This document shows, one piece after another, positions 22,906-35,400 of a DNA stretch of 64,000 bases. Source of the DNA: Conus ventricosus (taxonomy: Eukaryota > Mollusca > Gastropoda > Neogastropoda > Conidae). The first letter of the stretch is position 1; each line of letters begins with the position of its first letter. The notes below the pieces were generated by a model that was not told the DNA's origin, did not search any database, and saw nothing but the letters and a program-made list of their open reading frames with translations. Where the stretch lies: positions 60,407,134 through 60,471,133 of the forward strand of contig CM031620.1 of NCBI GenBank assembly GCA_018398815.1, written 5' to 3'. Made by a program: the position numbers and the translations under genes.

Positions 22906-24400
22906 ACAACTTACGGATAACACACACTATAAAGCCTTCTTTGCTCTACTTGCTGTGTAGTGACATGTTGTATTACGTTGTGTTTCATTGCACGGTGCAG
23001 TGTTGCTGCCTGTGTTGTGGTGCAGTTTGCTGCGTGACATTTTGCTGTATCGTTCTCCGCTGTTTTGTGCTGTGCTGCATTTGCATTGTTTTTCTTCGCT
23101 TGGAATTACTTGTCGTATTCTGCAATCTCCTACGTGGTATTGCTTTATTTTACATATTACCATATAATGTAAAGTAACCTAATGACGGACGCATAAGCTG
23201 TATGAGATACGAAATTGAGGATGATACAATAGGACGGAAAATGCATGTTATCGTACTCATCTGGCTATGACTGAGCACAATATCAAAGAAGCTGAAAGAA
23301 ATCTAAGTAGAAAGATGGGCTTTTGGCTTTGCTTTCGTGGTAGCAAAGGCTGTTACAGATGCATACATACACGCGCACACAGACACGGACACACACGTGC
23401 GCGCGCCCGCCGGCGTGTGCGCATTCATGTATGCACGCACACACACTACATTAGCACACGCGAACACAAACACACATAGACACAGACATACACACAGATA
23501 CAGACACAGATACAGACAGACCCACGCACACACACACACGCGCACACGCACACACGCACGCACGCACAACGCACGCACACTTCCGAACGTAAGCCCGAAC
23601 GCGTGCGTGCACGTGTGAACACGAACACGCAGGTGTGAACGCACATGCACGAATAAGCAGAGAGAGGGGGGGAGGAGAGGAGGAAGAGTGTGGTAAGAAC
23701 TAAATATTGTTAAATTCAGGATTCTCCCAACCTGCTTTTGCTTGTTTAAGAAGGTATGGTGAGGGGGGGGGGGGGGAGGTGGGGGGTTGAGAGAGACAGA
23801 CAGAGACACAAAGAACAGAGAGAAGGGGGGGGGGGTACCCCTGTCATTAAATCGATTTCTGCGGCAAAGTGCTTTAGGTTTTCAACCACTGCACGGGCTG
23901 TAATCTTTTTGCAGCGCCTTCAGAGAGAGAGAATGAATGAGGAGGGGACGAGGCTGGTTAAGAGGACAACAACAGAAAGAGGATGAAGGAAGGTAGAGGG
24001 GAGAAAGAAGAGAAGAAGAGAAGAAGAGAAAAGGAGAAGAGAGGAAAGAGAGAAGAGGAAAAAAAAAGGGGTGGTTCTGCGCAAACATATTACTTTCCCT
24101 TAATTGGCCGACTGTGGTGGCCAGGGTCTCTCCCATAGACCGCTCCGTTCCCGGGAGAAAAGAAAGGGGGCTAATAATGGACAACCCCGGTTGACAGCAC
24201 TCCCCCGGGGACAGTCCCTACCACCGCTGGCGCCACTTTCGAGGTGGTGGTTTTTTTTTTTTTTCTCACAGCATACAGTTACGCAGTGTTCCAAAAGGGG
24301 AAGAAATCCTGTCACTGACTCAAATGGCCGTGGAAACCACACAAACCCGAAGGAAAGTTCTGAAAAGGGAACATCAGAATGCCAAAAAGAAATGTTTTTA
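22906..24400. other. No gene seen; CA/CG, G-run and GA low complexity
   Basis: Includes CA/CACG microsatellites (23,370-23,640), G-runs near 23,763 and 23,827, and GA-rich DNA (23,995-24,070). The ORFs found here are unsupported. Confidence 0.5.
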
Positions 24401-24414
24401 AGGCGCCAAATATT

Positions 24415-24870
24415 TCATATACTACTGCTGCTACACCATGCTACTACTACTAATGCGCTGCTGCTACTGTTCTACTACTACCACAAACCATATAACACCA
24501 CCACCACAACTACCATAACTGATGATAATGATGACGGTGACTACAACAATGATATCAACAAGTTTAATAATAATATACTACTAAACTCTGCTACTACAAA
24601 GAAGAACACAACAATAACAATAAAATATAATGATGCGAGATAACGAGATGATAATAGATTATAACAATAGTGATAAAATTGTAATAAAACAGTAATAATA
24701 ATGTATAAATGATCATGACGGTACAACTACTGCTGCTACTACGCCCAAACCACCACAACCAACACCCTTCACCACTACAACAACTACTACACTATACTGC
24801 TATATAAAACTACGCTACTACTACTGCTGTCGCTGGTGAACTACTACACACAGGGAAAACAATAGTGTTT
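24415..24870. repeat. Degenerate CTA/CAA trinucleotide region
   Basis: Imperfect ACT/CTA triplets with CAC and AAT variants scattered through 450 bp. No coding. Confidence 0.75.
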
Positions 24871-25019
24871 AACCACATACCACGGGCCACCAAGACAAGA
24901 AAAAGGGAAAATGAAATTATTTAGACGGGTGCCATATACAAAAGAGAAGTCTAGCTTTAAACGGTTTTACATCACGCGAAGGAAAATATCAGCACCATAT
25001 ACACACGAACAAACACGTT

Positions 25020-25530
25020 ATACCCCAGAAAGGCCTTGATCAAAGAAAATGCAATCACCGCGTGAGCGTCCTGAATAACATCTTTCCATCCACGGCTGGC
25101 TTTAGGAAAGGGAAGCCTACAACATTTGTTAAGTTACATTCAGTCAACGTCAGTTTTAAACGAAGAAAAAGTACACTGCTACATTTTTGGACGTTAAAAA
25201 AGCAACGATAGTGTTTGGGCATGCCAGATAATTTTCAAATTAAAGGAAAAAGGGAATTTGTGGCAAATTGTATGATATATTAAGCCTTTTAAGGATAGCA
25301 CATGTGTACAAAATTGGCAATACCTACTCTCTTTCATTGTTCAGGGTTAATCTTGAGGTAGATCAATAGCTCTCTCCTCAGGTTTAATCTTGAGGTAGAT
25401 CTAAGCCTCTCCTCAACTTCTACAAGGGTTCATTTTTAAACTCTTGAGGTAGAATCTTATAGCTCTTTCAACTTCTCTTGAAAAAGGCCACTTTTGCCGG
25501 AAATTTGAAATATGAGAGGGCCCTAACTAT
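25020..25530 (+). mobile_element. Decayed plus-strand LINE reverse transcriptase fragment
   Basis: TAGFRKGKPTT is encoded at about 25,092-25,124 (compare the conserved QAGFRKG-STxD block). It is followed by VLNEEKVHC, then after a frame change FLDVKKA (25,183-25,203), DSVW and FKLKEKGICGKLYDIL (about 25,235-25,285). These are reverse transcriptase motifs leading into the first catalytic aspartate. Later sequence decays into repeated TTAATCTTGAGGTAGATC segments (25,348 and 25,384). No full ORF survives. Confidence 0.7.
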
Positions 25531-26103
25531 TTTGTGTACCGTTTTTCCTTCCCCCTTTGGAAAAGAGACTATTGCTTTCGTTTCTGATTAACAAATGTTA
25601 ATGAAGAATGTAGCTCCTAAAGCAATGGGGGGTTTAAAAAAGGAAATTTTAAAGAATGAGGCAGTGAATAAAAGAAAAGAAAGGGGGTTTTTTGTCCCAT
25701 TGAGTAAAAAACCCAAATAGGCGAGGAGTAGGGACCCAAATACATTGGGTCTAACTCAGTCGTTCGAGTCATGGCTTAATTTTTTCAGTAAAGGAACAAG
25801 AGTTATCCTGCTTACAGAAAGTTTTCAGCTAGCACCGGGTTTTTGGGGTGTTACGCGCACTTCCCCAAAAGTTATACAGACATGGTAAAACCATCCCCAT
25901 AAAAGCAATGGGGGAAGGAAAAGGACCGAAATGGGAAGGGGGAGGGTCAGGGGGACACGTATCGTTACTACCAAACAAGAACCGTTTACAAATGGCAGCG
26001 AAGACGACACGTTTTTTTTTAGTCCTTAGCGGATTGTAACCCACATCCATCGTATATAAACAGAGCGCGTGTGTGTGTGTGTGTGTGTGGTGTTGTGTGG
26101 TAC
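25531..26103. other. No gene seen
   Basis: A- and G-run-rich sequence, ending in a (GT)n tract at 26,067-26,090. No motif recognised. Confidence 0.5.
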
Positions 26104-29100
26104 CTTAGTCCCCCATCCCCCTAACATCCCCACGTCACCTCTACCCCTCCATCTCCGTCCCTCCCCCCCCCCCCCCCTCCCTCCTCGTTCTCTGCCTTTT
26201 TTCCCCTTCCCCTGTCCTCACTTCCCCCTCCTCCTCCCACCTCTGTCCCCTATTCCAGCCCCCCCCCCCCCCCCCCCCTCCCCTTCTCCCCATCCCACCC
26301 CAACCCTCCCGCCCGTCCTCCTTCGTCTCCCCCTCCCCTCCCGTCCCTGTCTTTTCCCATATCCTGTCCCCTCCTCCGTCTCCCCCCCCCCCCCCCCTCC
26401 TGTCTTTTCCCATATTCTGTCCCCTCCTCCGTCTCCCCCCCCCCCCCGTTCCTGTCTTTTCCCATAACCTGTCCCTCCTCTGCTCTCCCCCCCCCCCCCC
26501 CCCCCCCGTTCCTGTCTTTTCCCATACCGTCCCTCCTCTGTCTCTCCCGCCCCCCCCCCCCCGTTCCTATCTTTTCCCTATCCTGTCCCTCCTCTGTCCC
26601 CTCCCCCCCCCCCCCCCCCCCCCGTTCCTTCTTTTCCCCGATCCTGTCCCTCCTCTGTCTCCCCGCCCCCCCCCCCCCCCCTTTCTTTTTTTCCCATATC
26701 CTGTCCCTCCTCCGTCTCTCCGCCCCCCCCCCCCCCCCCCCCCGTTCCTGCTTTTCCCATATCCTGTCCCTCCTCCGTCTCTCCCGCCCCCCCCCCCCCC
26801 CCCCCGTTCCTGTCTTTTCCCTTATCCTTCCCTCCTCCGTCTCTGCCCCCCCCCCCCCCCCCCCCCCCCGTTCCTGTCTTTTTCCCCTACCTGTCCCACC
26901 TCCGTCTCTCCCCCCCCCCCCCCCCCGTTCCTGGGCTTTTCCCATATCCTGTCCCTCCTCCGTCTCTCCGCCCCCCCCCCCCCCCCCCCCCGGGTTTCCC
27001 TTTTTTTCCCATACCTGTCCCCCTCCTTCTCCGCCCCCCCCCCCCGTTTCCCGTCTTTTCCCATATCCTGTCCCCCTCCGTCTCTCCCCCCCCCCCCCCC
27101 CCCCCCCCCGTTCCTGTCTTTTCCCATATCCTGTCCCTCCTCCGCTCTCCCGCCCCCCCCCCCGTTTCCTGTCTTTTTCCCATATCCTGTCCCCCTCCGT
27201 CTCTATCCCCCCCCCCCCGTTCCTGTCTTTCCCATATCCTGTTTCCCCCCCCTCCTGCCCCCCCCCCCCCCTTCCTGTCTTTTTCCCCTATCCTGTCCCC
27301 CTCCGCTCCCCCCCCCCCACCCCACCCCCGTTCCTGTCTTTCCCATATCCGTCCCCCCCCCCCCCCCCCCCCGTCCTGTCTTTCCCCATACCTGTCCCTC
27401 CTCCGTCTCCCCCCCCCCCCCCCCGTTCCTGTCTTTTACCATATCCGTCCCTCCTCCGTCCCCCCCTCCCCCCGTCCTGTCTTTTCCCATATCCTGTCCC
27501 CCTCCGTCTCCCCCCCCCCCCGTCCCTGTCTTTCCCCATATCCTGTCCCTCCTCCATCCCCCCCCCCCTCCTGTCTTCCCCATATCCTGTTCATCCTCCG
27601 CTCCCCCTGTCCCCGTCTTTTCCCATACCTATCCCTCCTCCATCCCCCCCCTTTCCTTCTTCCCCATATCCCCGTTCATCCTCCGTCTCCCCCTGTCCCT
27701 GTCTTTCCCATACCTGCCCTCCTCCTCTCCCCCCCTCCTGTCCCTCCTCTGTCTCTCTCCCCCCCCCCCCCCCCCCCCCCCCCGTTCCTGTCTTTTCCCA
27801 GAACCTGTCCCTCCTACTCTCCCCCTCCCCTTCCCGTCCCTGTCTTTTCCCATATCCGTCCCTCCTCCGTCCTCCCCCCCCCCCCCCCCCCCCCGTCCTG
27901 TCTTTTCCCATATCCTGTCCCCCCTGCCCTCCCCCCCCCCCCCCCCCCGTTCCTGTCTTTTCCCCATATCCTGTCCCTCCTCTCTCTCCTGCCCCCCCCC
28001 CCCCCCCCCGTTCCGTCTTTCCCCCTATCCTGTCCCTCCTCCGTCTCTGCCCCCCCCCCCCCCCCCCGTTCCTGTCTTTCCCATATCCTGTCCTCCCCCG
28101 TCTCTCCCGCCCCCCCCCCCCCCCCCCCCTTCCTGTCTTTTCCCAATTTCCCGTCCCTCCTCGTCCCCACCGCCCCCCCCCCCCCCCCCCCTTCCTCTTT
28201 TCCCTATCCTGTCCCCTCCTCCGTCTCTCCCGCCCCCCCCCCCCCCCCGTTCCTCTTTTTCCCATATCCTGTCCCTCCTCTGTCTCTCCCGCCCCCCACC
28301 CCCGTTCCTGTCTTTTTCCCATATCCTGTCCCTCCTCCGTCTCTCCCCCCCCCCCCCCGTTCCTGTCTTTTCCCATATCCCCGTCCCTCCTCCGTCTCTC
28401 CCCCCCCCCCCCCCCCGTCCTGTCTTTTCCCCTATCCTGCCCTCCTCCGTCTCTCCCCCCCCCCCCCCCCCCCCCCCGTTCCTGTCTTTTCCATATCCTG
28501 TCCCTCCCCGTCCTCCCGCCCCCCCCCCCCCCCGTTTCCCCGTCCTTTTTTTTCCCCTATCCTGTCCCTCCTCCGTCTCTCCCGCCCCCCCCCCCCCCCC
28601 CCCCCGTTCCTGTCCCTTTTCCCCCTATCCTGTCCCTCCCCTCCGTCTCTCCCCGCTCCCCCCCCCCCCCTTTCCCGTCTTTTCCCCCAAACCTTCCCTC
28701 CCCTCCCTCCCGCCCCCCCCCCCCCCCCGTTCCTGCTTTTTCCCCAAAACCTGTCCCCCTCCGCTCTCCCGCCCCCCCCCCCCCCCCCCCCTCCTGTCCC
28801 TTTTCCCATATCCTGTCCCTCCTCCGTCTCTTTCCCCCCCCCCCTCCCGTTCCGTCTTTTCCCATATCCTGTCCCTCCCCCTCTGCCCCCCCCCCCCCCC
28901 CGTTCCCGTCTTTCCCATACCGTCCCTCCTCCGTCTCCCCCCCCCCCCCACCCCACCCCCGTTCCTCTTTTCCCAAAATCCAGGTCCCCCCCCCCCCCGT
29001 CCTGGGCTTTCCCAAATCCTGCCCTCCTCCCGTCTCCCCCCCACCCCCCCTTTCCCGTCTTTTTCCCAAACCTGCCCTCCTCCGTCCCCCCCCCCCCCCC

Positions 29101-29492
29101 CGTTCCTGTCTTTTCCCCTATCCTTCCCTCCTCCGCTCCCCCCTCCCCGTCCCGTCTTTCCCCATATCCTGTCCCTCCCCATCCCCCCCCCCTTCCTGTC
29201 TTTCCCCATATCCTTCACCTCCTCCCCCCCCTGCCCTGTCTTTTTCCCCTATCCTGTCCCTCCTCCACCCCCCCCCTTCCCGTCTTTCCCCCCTACCTGT
29301 TTATCCTCCTCCCCCCCTGCCCTTCTTTTCCCAAACCTGTCCCCCTCCGTCCCCCCCCCCCCCTCCTCCCTCCTTCCCCCCCCCCCCCCCCCCCCCCCCT
29401 TTCCCTTCCTTTTCCCAAACCTTCCCTCCTATTTCTCCCCCCCCCCCCCCCTCCCTGTCTTTTCCCAATCCTGTCCCCCCTCCTCTCTCCCG

Positions 29493-29525
<33 letters not shown>

Positions 29526-32500
29526 GCCTGTCTTTTTCCCCACCTGTCCCCCTCCGCTCTCCCGCCCCCCCCCCCCCCCCCTTCCTTCTTTTCCCAAACC
29601 TTCCCCTCCTCCGTCTCTGCCCCCCCCCCCCCCCCCCCCCCGTTTCCCGTTTTTCCCATATCCTTCCCCCTTTTCCCCTTTGCTGCCCCCCCCCCCGTTC
29701 CTGCTTTCCCATACCTGTCCTCCTCTGTCTCTCCCGCCCCCCCCCCCCCCCCCCCCCCCTTCCTGTCTTTTCCCCTAACCTTTTCCCTCCTCGTCTCTCC
29801 CCCCCCCCCCCCCCCCCCCCTTCGTCTTTTTCCCCTATCCTTCCCCCTCCGTCTCCCCGCCCCCCCCCCCCCCCCCCCCCCCCCCCGTTCCCTTTTCCCA
29901 TATCCTTCCCTCCTCCGTCTCCCCGCCCCCCCCCCCCCCCCCCGTTTCCCGCTTTTCCCCTATCCTGCCCCCCTCCGCTCTCCCCCCCCCCCCCCCCCCC
30001 CCCCGTTCCTGTTTTTTTCCCATATCCTGCCCTCCCCGTCTCTGGGCCCCCCCCCCCCCCCCCCCCGTTCCGTCTTTCCCAATCCTGTCCCTCCTCCTCT
30101 CTGCCCCCCCCCCCCCCCTTCCTGTCTTTTTCCCCTATCCGTCCCCCCCCCCTCCCCTCCCCCCCCCCCCCCACCCCCCGTTCCTGCTTTTCCCATATCC
30201 GTCCCCCCCCCCCCCCCCCTTCCTGCTTTTCCCCCAACCTTTCCCCCCCCGTCTCCCCCCCACCCCCGTTCCTGTCTTTTACCATATCCTGTCCCCCTCC
30301 TCTCCCCCCCCCCCCCCCCCCCTTCCTGTCTTTTTCCCATATCCGTCCCCCTCCGTCTCCCCCCCCCCCTCCCTTCTTTTTCCCCCCAACCCCCCTCCTC
30401 CCTCCACCCCCCTCCGTTTTTCCCCCTATCCTGTTCATCCTCCGTCTCCCCCTGTCCCTGTTTTTCCCAACCTGTTCCCCTCCATCCCCCCCTTTCCTGT
30501 CTTTCCCCCCCTATCCTTTCATCCCCCGTCCCCGTCTTTTTTCCCATCCCGTCCCTCCTCCATCCCCCCCCCCGTTTCCTTCTTTTCCCATATCCTGTCC
30601 CTCCTCCCTTCCCCCCCCCCTGTCCCTCCTCTTTTTTCTCCCCCCCCCCCCCCCCCCCCCCCCCCGTTCCTTCTTTTCCCGAACCTGTCCCCCCTACGTC
30701 TCCCCCCCCCCCCCCCCTCCCTGTCTTTTCCCATATCCTGTCCCTCCTCCTCTCCCCCCCCCCCCCCCCCCCGTTTCCGCTTTCCCCTACCTTTCCCCCT
30801 CCGCTCTGCCCCCCCCCCCCCCCCCCTTCCCCGTCTTTCCCCTTCCGTCCCCCTTCCGCCCCCCAACCCCCACCCCCCACCCGTTTCCCGCTTTTTCCCC
30901 CTATCCTTCCCTCCTCCTCTCTCCCCCCCCCCCCCCCACCCCACCCCCCCCTTCCTGTCTTTTTTCCCTATCCAGCCCCCCCTCCGTTCCCCCCCCCCCC
31001 CCCCCCCCCCCCCGTTCCTGTCTTTTTCCCATATCCTGTCCCCCCCCGTCTCCCCCCCCCCCCCCCCCCGTTTCCTTTTTTAATATCCTGTCCCTCCTCC
31101 GTCTCCCCCCCCCCCCCCGTTCCGTTTTTCCCATATCCTGTCCCTCCCCTCTCCCCCCCTCCCCGTCCCTGTCTTTCCCCATATCCTTCCCTTTCCATCC
31201 CCCCCCCCTTCCTGTCTTTCCCCCTATCCTTTCTCCCCGTCTCCCCCCCCCCTGTCTTTTCCCATATCCTGTCCCTCCTCCCTCCCCCCCCCCCTCCCTC
31301 CCCTCCCCCCCTCCCCGTCCCCCTCCGTCTCCCCCCTCCCCGTCCCTGTTTTTTTTCCCAACCGTCCCTCCTCCGTTCCCCCCCCCCCCCGTCCCTGTCT
31401 TTCCCATACCGTCCCTCCCCTCTCCCCCCCCCCCCCCTCCCGTCTTTCCCCATTTCCTTTCCCTCCTCCGTCCCCCCCCCCCCGCCCTCCCCATATCCTG
31501 TCCCTCCCCTGTCCCCCCACCCCCCCCCTCCCCGTCCCTCCCCATATCCTTCCCCCCCCCCTCTTCCCCCCCCCCCCCCCCCCCCCCCCCCCGTCCCTGT
31601 CTTTTTTCCCTATCCTTTCCTTCTCCTCCCCCCCCCCTTCCCCCCCCCCCCCCCCTTCCCCGCCCCCCATATCCTGTCCCTCCCCCTCCCCCCCCCCCCC
31701 TTCCCTTCTTTTTCCCATTCCCCGTCCCCCCTTTTCCTTTCCCCCCCCTCCCCGTCCCGCTCTCCCCATACCTGTCCCTCCCCGTTCTCCCCCTTCCCCC
31801 CCATTCCGCCCTTTTTCCCCTATCCGCCCTCCCCCGTCTCTCCCTCCCCCCCCCATTCCTGTCTTTTTTCCCATTCCTTCCCTCCTCCTCTCCCCCCCCC
31901 CCCCCCCTCCCCTCTTCCCACATCCTGCCCCCCTCCGCTCCCCCCCCACCCCATCCCTGTCTTTTTCCCCTATCCTTCCCTCCCCGTTAAAACCCCCCCC
32001 CCCCCCCCGTCCCTGTCTTTTTCCCCCTATCCGTTCCTTTTCCCGTCTCCCCCCCCCCCTTCCCCCCCCCCCCCCCCCCGTCCCTTCCCCTCCCCATATC
32101 CCCCTCCCTCCTCCCCCCCCCCCCCCCCCCCGTTCCTGTCTTTTCCCATATCCTGTCCCCCTCATTTTTCCCCCCCCCCCCGTCCCTGTCTTCCCCAATC
32201 CTTCCCCTCCTCCATCTCCCCCTTCCCCCCTTCCTGCCTTTTCCCATACCTGTCCCTCCTCCTCTTTTCCCTCCCCCCCCCCCTTCCTTTTTTTTCCCAT
32301 ATCCTGTCCCCCCCTCCCTCCCCCCCCCCCCCCCCGTTTTTTTTCCCCCTCCTGTCCCTCCTCCGTCTCCCCCCCCCCCCCCCCCCGTCCCTGTCTTTCC
32401 CCAAAAATTCCCCCCTCCCTCCCCCCCCCCACCTCCCTGTCTTTTCCCATATCCTGTCCCCCCTCCGTCTCCCTCCCCCCACCTCCCTGTCTTTTCCCCA

Positions 32501-33104
32501 TATCCTATCCCTCCTCCGTCTCCCTCCCCCACCTCCCTGTCTTTTCCCATCCTCCCTCCTCCTCTCCCCTCCCCCCCCCCCTCTTCCCATATCCTACCCT
32601 CCTCCCTCCCCCCCCCCCCCCCCCCCCCCCCCCCCCTTTTCCCTATCCGTCCCTCCCCGTCTTCCCCCCCCCCCCCCCCCCGTCCCTGTCTTTTTCCCAT
32701 ATCCTATCCCTCCTCCGTCTTCCCCCCCCCCCCCCGTCCTGTCTTTTCCATATCCTGTCCCTCCTCCATCTCCTTCCCCCACCTCCCTGTCTTTTCCTAT
32801 ATCCTGTCCCTCCTCCGTCTCCCCCCCTCCCTGTCTTTTCCCATATCCTGTCCCTCCTCCGTCTCCCCCCCCTGTCTTTTCCCATATCCTGTCCCTCCTC
32901 CGTCTCCCTGCCCCCCTCCCTGTCTTTTCCCATATCCTGTCCCTCCTCCGTCTCCCTGCCCCCCTCCCTGTCTTTTCCCATATCCTGTCCCTCCTCCGTC
33001 TCCCTGCCCCTCTCCCTGTCTTTTGCCATATCCTATCCCTCCTCCGTCCCCCTGCCCCCCTCCCTGTCTTTTCCCATATCCTGTCCCTGCTACTCTCCTT
33101 TTCG
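26104..33104. repeat. C-rich satellite, array 2 (about 7 kb)
   Basis: Same family as array 1. The core TCCTGTCTTTTCCCATATCC and TGTCCCTCCTCCGTCTC alternates with C-runs that often exceed 20 and are commonly preceded by TCTCCCG. Units are noisy: the core frequently loses single bases next to homopolymers (TCTTTCCC, CCATACC, CCGTCC). This is what uncorrected long-read sequence of such DNA would look like, although real divergence is also possible. The last copies (32,750-33,080) are cleaner, with CTCCCTGCCCCCCTCC spacers. Arginine/glycine ORFs of up to 425 residues on the minus strand are artefacts. Confidence 0.97.
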
Positions 33105-33224
33105 TGTGACACCCCCCCCTTCCCTCTTTGTTCCCCCTTCCAGTTTTGTTCCTCCCTCCACCCCCCCCCCTCCACCTCCACCCTTTGCCGTGCCTCGAAC
33201 CTCTTAAAGGAGAAAATGGGGGGG

Positions 33225-33305
33225 GGGGTCTGAACGGGGGATTCAAGCAGAGATCTTGAGATGTTCCGATCTTACGCTATCCTAACTGAGCTGAACATGA
33301 ACGGC
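33225..33305 (-). repeat. tRNA-like SINE head
   Basis: On the minus strand CAGCTCAGTTAGGATAGC (33,275-33,292) fits an A-box and CTGCTTGAATCCC (33,238-33,250) fits a B-box, spaced as in a tRNA. The body after the B-box runs into a short G/C-run and then toward the satellite. A degraded tRNA pseudogene is the alternative. Confidence 0.5.
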
Positions 33306-33529
33306 GGGGCGAATGTGGCTGTCTTTGAATCCAGACATTATTTTTTGAAATGCGACTTAAGCGACTGCCAGTGTGCAGTTAATTCGCTCTTGATGTGTCT
33401 AGGATGCTCATGAGGCACCATGCCAGCCTTGGATGTTAGAAGGAAACTGAATTTGCATCATCAGCTACAAATACAGACGACACAGAACAGAGACGCACAG
33501 AGACAGTGAACTCACTTCATAGACACATA

Positions 33530-33640
33530 CATATATATACACATACATACATACACATGCATCCATCCATCCATCCATCCATCCATACATACATACATTC
33601 ATTCACACACACACACACACACACATACATACAAATATAT
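33530..33640. repeat. CATA / CATC / CA microsatellites
   Basis: (CATA)n, (CATC)n at 33,560-33,586, then (CATA)n, (CATT) and (CA)n to about 33,625. Confidence 0.95.
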
Positions 33641-33680
33641 TCGTTACAGGACCATGTCTTCTCATGCCCCCTTCCCGCTG

Positions 33681-34051
33681 TAAACCAAAGTCTGCCATTC
33701 ACATCTCAGCATTTCAACGTAGAGACCAATGTGTAAACCAAAGTCTGCCTTTCACTTCTCAGCATTTCAACTTAGAGACCAATGTGTAAACCAAAGTCTG
33801 CCTTTCACATCTCAGCATTTCAACGTAGAGACCAATGTGTAAACCAAAGTCTGCCTTTCACTTCTCAGCATTTCAACGTAGAGACCAATGTATAAACCAA
33901 AGTCTGCCTTTCACTTCTCAGCATTTCAACTTAGAGACCAATGTGTAAACCAAAGTCTGCCTTTCACTTCTCAGCATTTCAACGTAGAGACCAATGTGTA
34001 AACCAAAGTCTGCCTTTCACATCTCAGCATTTCAACGTAGAGACCAATGTT
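33681..34051. repeat. 53-bp minisatellite, seven copies
   Basis: Units starting TAAACCAAAGTCTGCC occur at 33,681, 33,734, 33,787, 33,840, 33,893, 33,946 and 33,999, an exact 53-bp period. Copies differ mainly at CACATCTC/CACTTCTC and CAACGTAG/CAACTTAG, and these two sites assort in several combinations. Short ORFs across it are not genes. Confidence 0.98.
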
Positions 34052-34576
34052 GATGTTTGCTCCATTCCCTATGTGACATGTTCGCAGGGGACATCGATCC
34101 TATCTGCGCACATCGGGAACTCGATTAATCAGTTCTGATAGATCAGCCAATAGCAAGCCACAGCCACACGCAACAATCGGCATGCTGTCTCCTTTGGTTG
34201 TGTTGTGGTGGAGGCTTTCGTCGGAGGCTGTCAGGATTGTCGGAAACTCTAGGAATCCGACATGGCAGTTTGTCAGAAAGGCGTTGTTACATTGTCAAGT
34301 ATTGCCAACGCAAAGTTAGGCCAGCACTGTTTCGATTTTGCAAATTAGGGGGAGGGGAGGGGAGGGAGTAGGAAGGGGTGGGCTGTACGGGTGGGGGTGG
34401 GAGTGATGGGAGGGAGAGAAGGGAAATTGTCTGGGATCTCAGTCTTTGTCTTTTTTCTCTTTGTCCGTCCGTCCGTCCATCTGTGTTGTGTCTGTCTGTC
34501 TGTCTGTCTGTCTGTGTCTGTCTGTCTGTCTGTGTTTCCATCCATCTCTCCGACTGTCTAGCTGTCTGTCAGTCTC

Positions 34577-34607
<31 letters not shown>

Positions 34608-35264
34608 GATGTTCCCTTTGTATCCCACCGTTGTCAAACATAAAATTTCATCATTACTACAATTCATGTCCTATTCATTTCGTACATCAATGTCCTGTCT
34701 TGGATAATCTTTTTGTTTTCAAACGGAAGGCTAAACTTAAGGTTGTCTTAATGATGCACGTACCTGCGTGGTCTTAGGGAAAGCCAGAACTGTCATACTT
34801 CCGACTTGATCAGCATCAGTGTCATCAAGGAGGCGTTACTGCGTACGGGATAGTCCATATATGCGACATCATATCTGTAAAGCCATAGGATCACAGTGTG
34901 TCAACCTCGGGTGATGTCAGTGGAGGAAGGACTAGCGCACAGCCCAAACACACTCACAGCTTGCTTACAATCTCATTCATATATCATGCATTCGTCACAT
35001 CAAACCACTAGTAAAGTCTATAACTTTACTACACATGATCATAGAACGAAACATCAATGCATATGGAATCAAACAAAATAAAACATTCTCTCTTTCCTGA
35101 ACTTCACAAAATCATTTATCTAAAACATCATTAACTAACCCAGGTATAAACAGATTTCTACTTTACCTGGCCAGGTGATCTTAACTATTCACGAATCACT
35201 GTCTTTTTCTTTTCTCTTTTTTTTTCTTTTCACTGTCACTTTCACAACACGACACAACTGCTGG
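34052..35264. other. No gene seen; CTGT/CT microsatellite
   Basis: Includes GTCC/GTCT repeats (34,463-34,530) and (CT)n (34,575-34,608). The rest is complex sequence with no recognised coding. Confidence 0.5.
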
Positions 35265-35329
35265 CATTGGTCAGGCTGGACCGCTGGCGTTGGTCAGGTT
35301 GGACTGCCGATGAAAGTGGCGCTGGCCAC

Positions 35330-35397
35330 GATAGTCACTGTTCCATCTGAACCGGGGGTTCCATCTGAACCCCGGTTCAGATGGAACAGTGACTATC
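35330..35397. repeat. Perfect 28-bp inverted repeat, 12-nt spacer
   Basis: The left arm 35,330-35,357 (starts GATAGTCACTGTTCCATC) is exactly complementary to 35,370-35,397. The spacer GTTCCATCTGAA repeats 12 nt of the left arm. The transcript or single strand would form a strong hairpin. Two diverged copies of a TTGGTCAGG-containing unit lie just to the left (35,263-35,310). Confidence 0.95.
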
Positions 35398-35400
35398 AAC

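Noticed and set aside
26141..33246. Many long glycine/arginine-rich minus-strand ORFs (up to 425 residues)
   Set aside because: Translations of the G-rich strand of the satellite. All three frames are open over long distances, which is expected from a stop-poor repeat.
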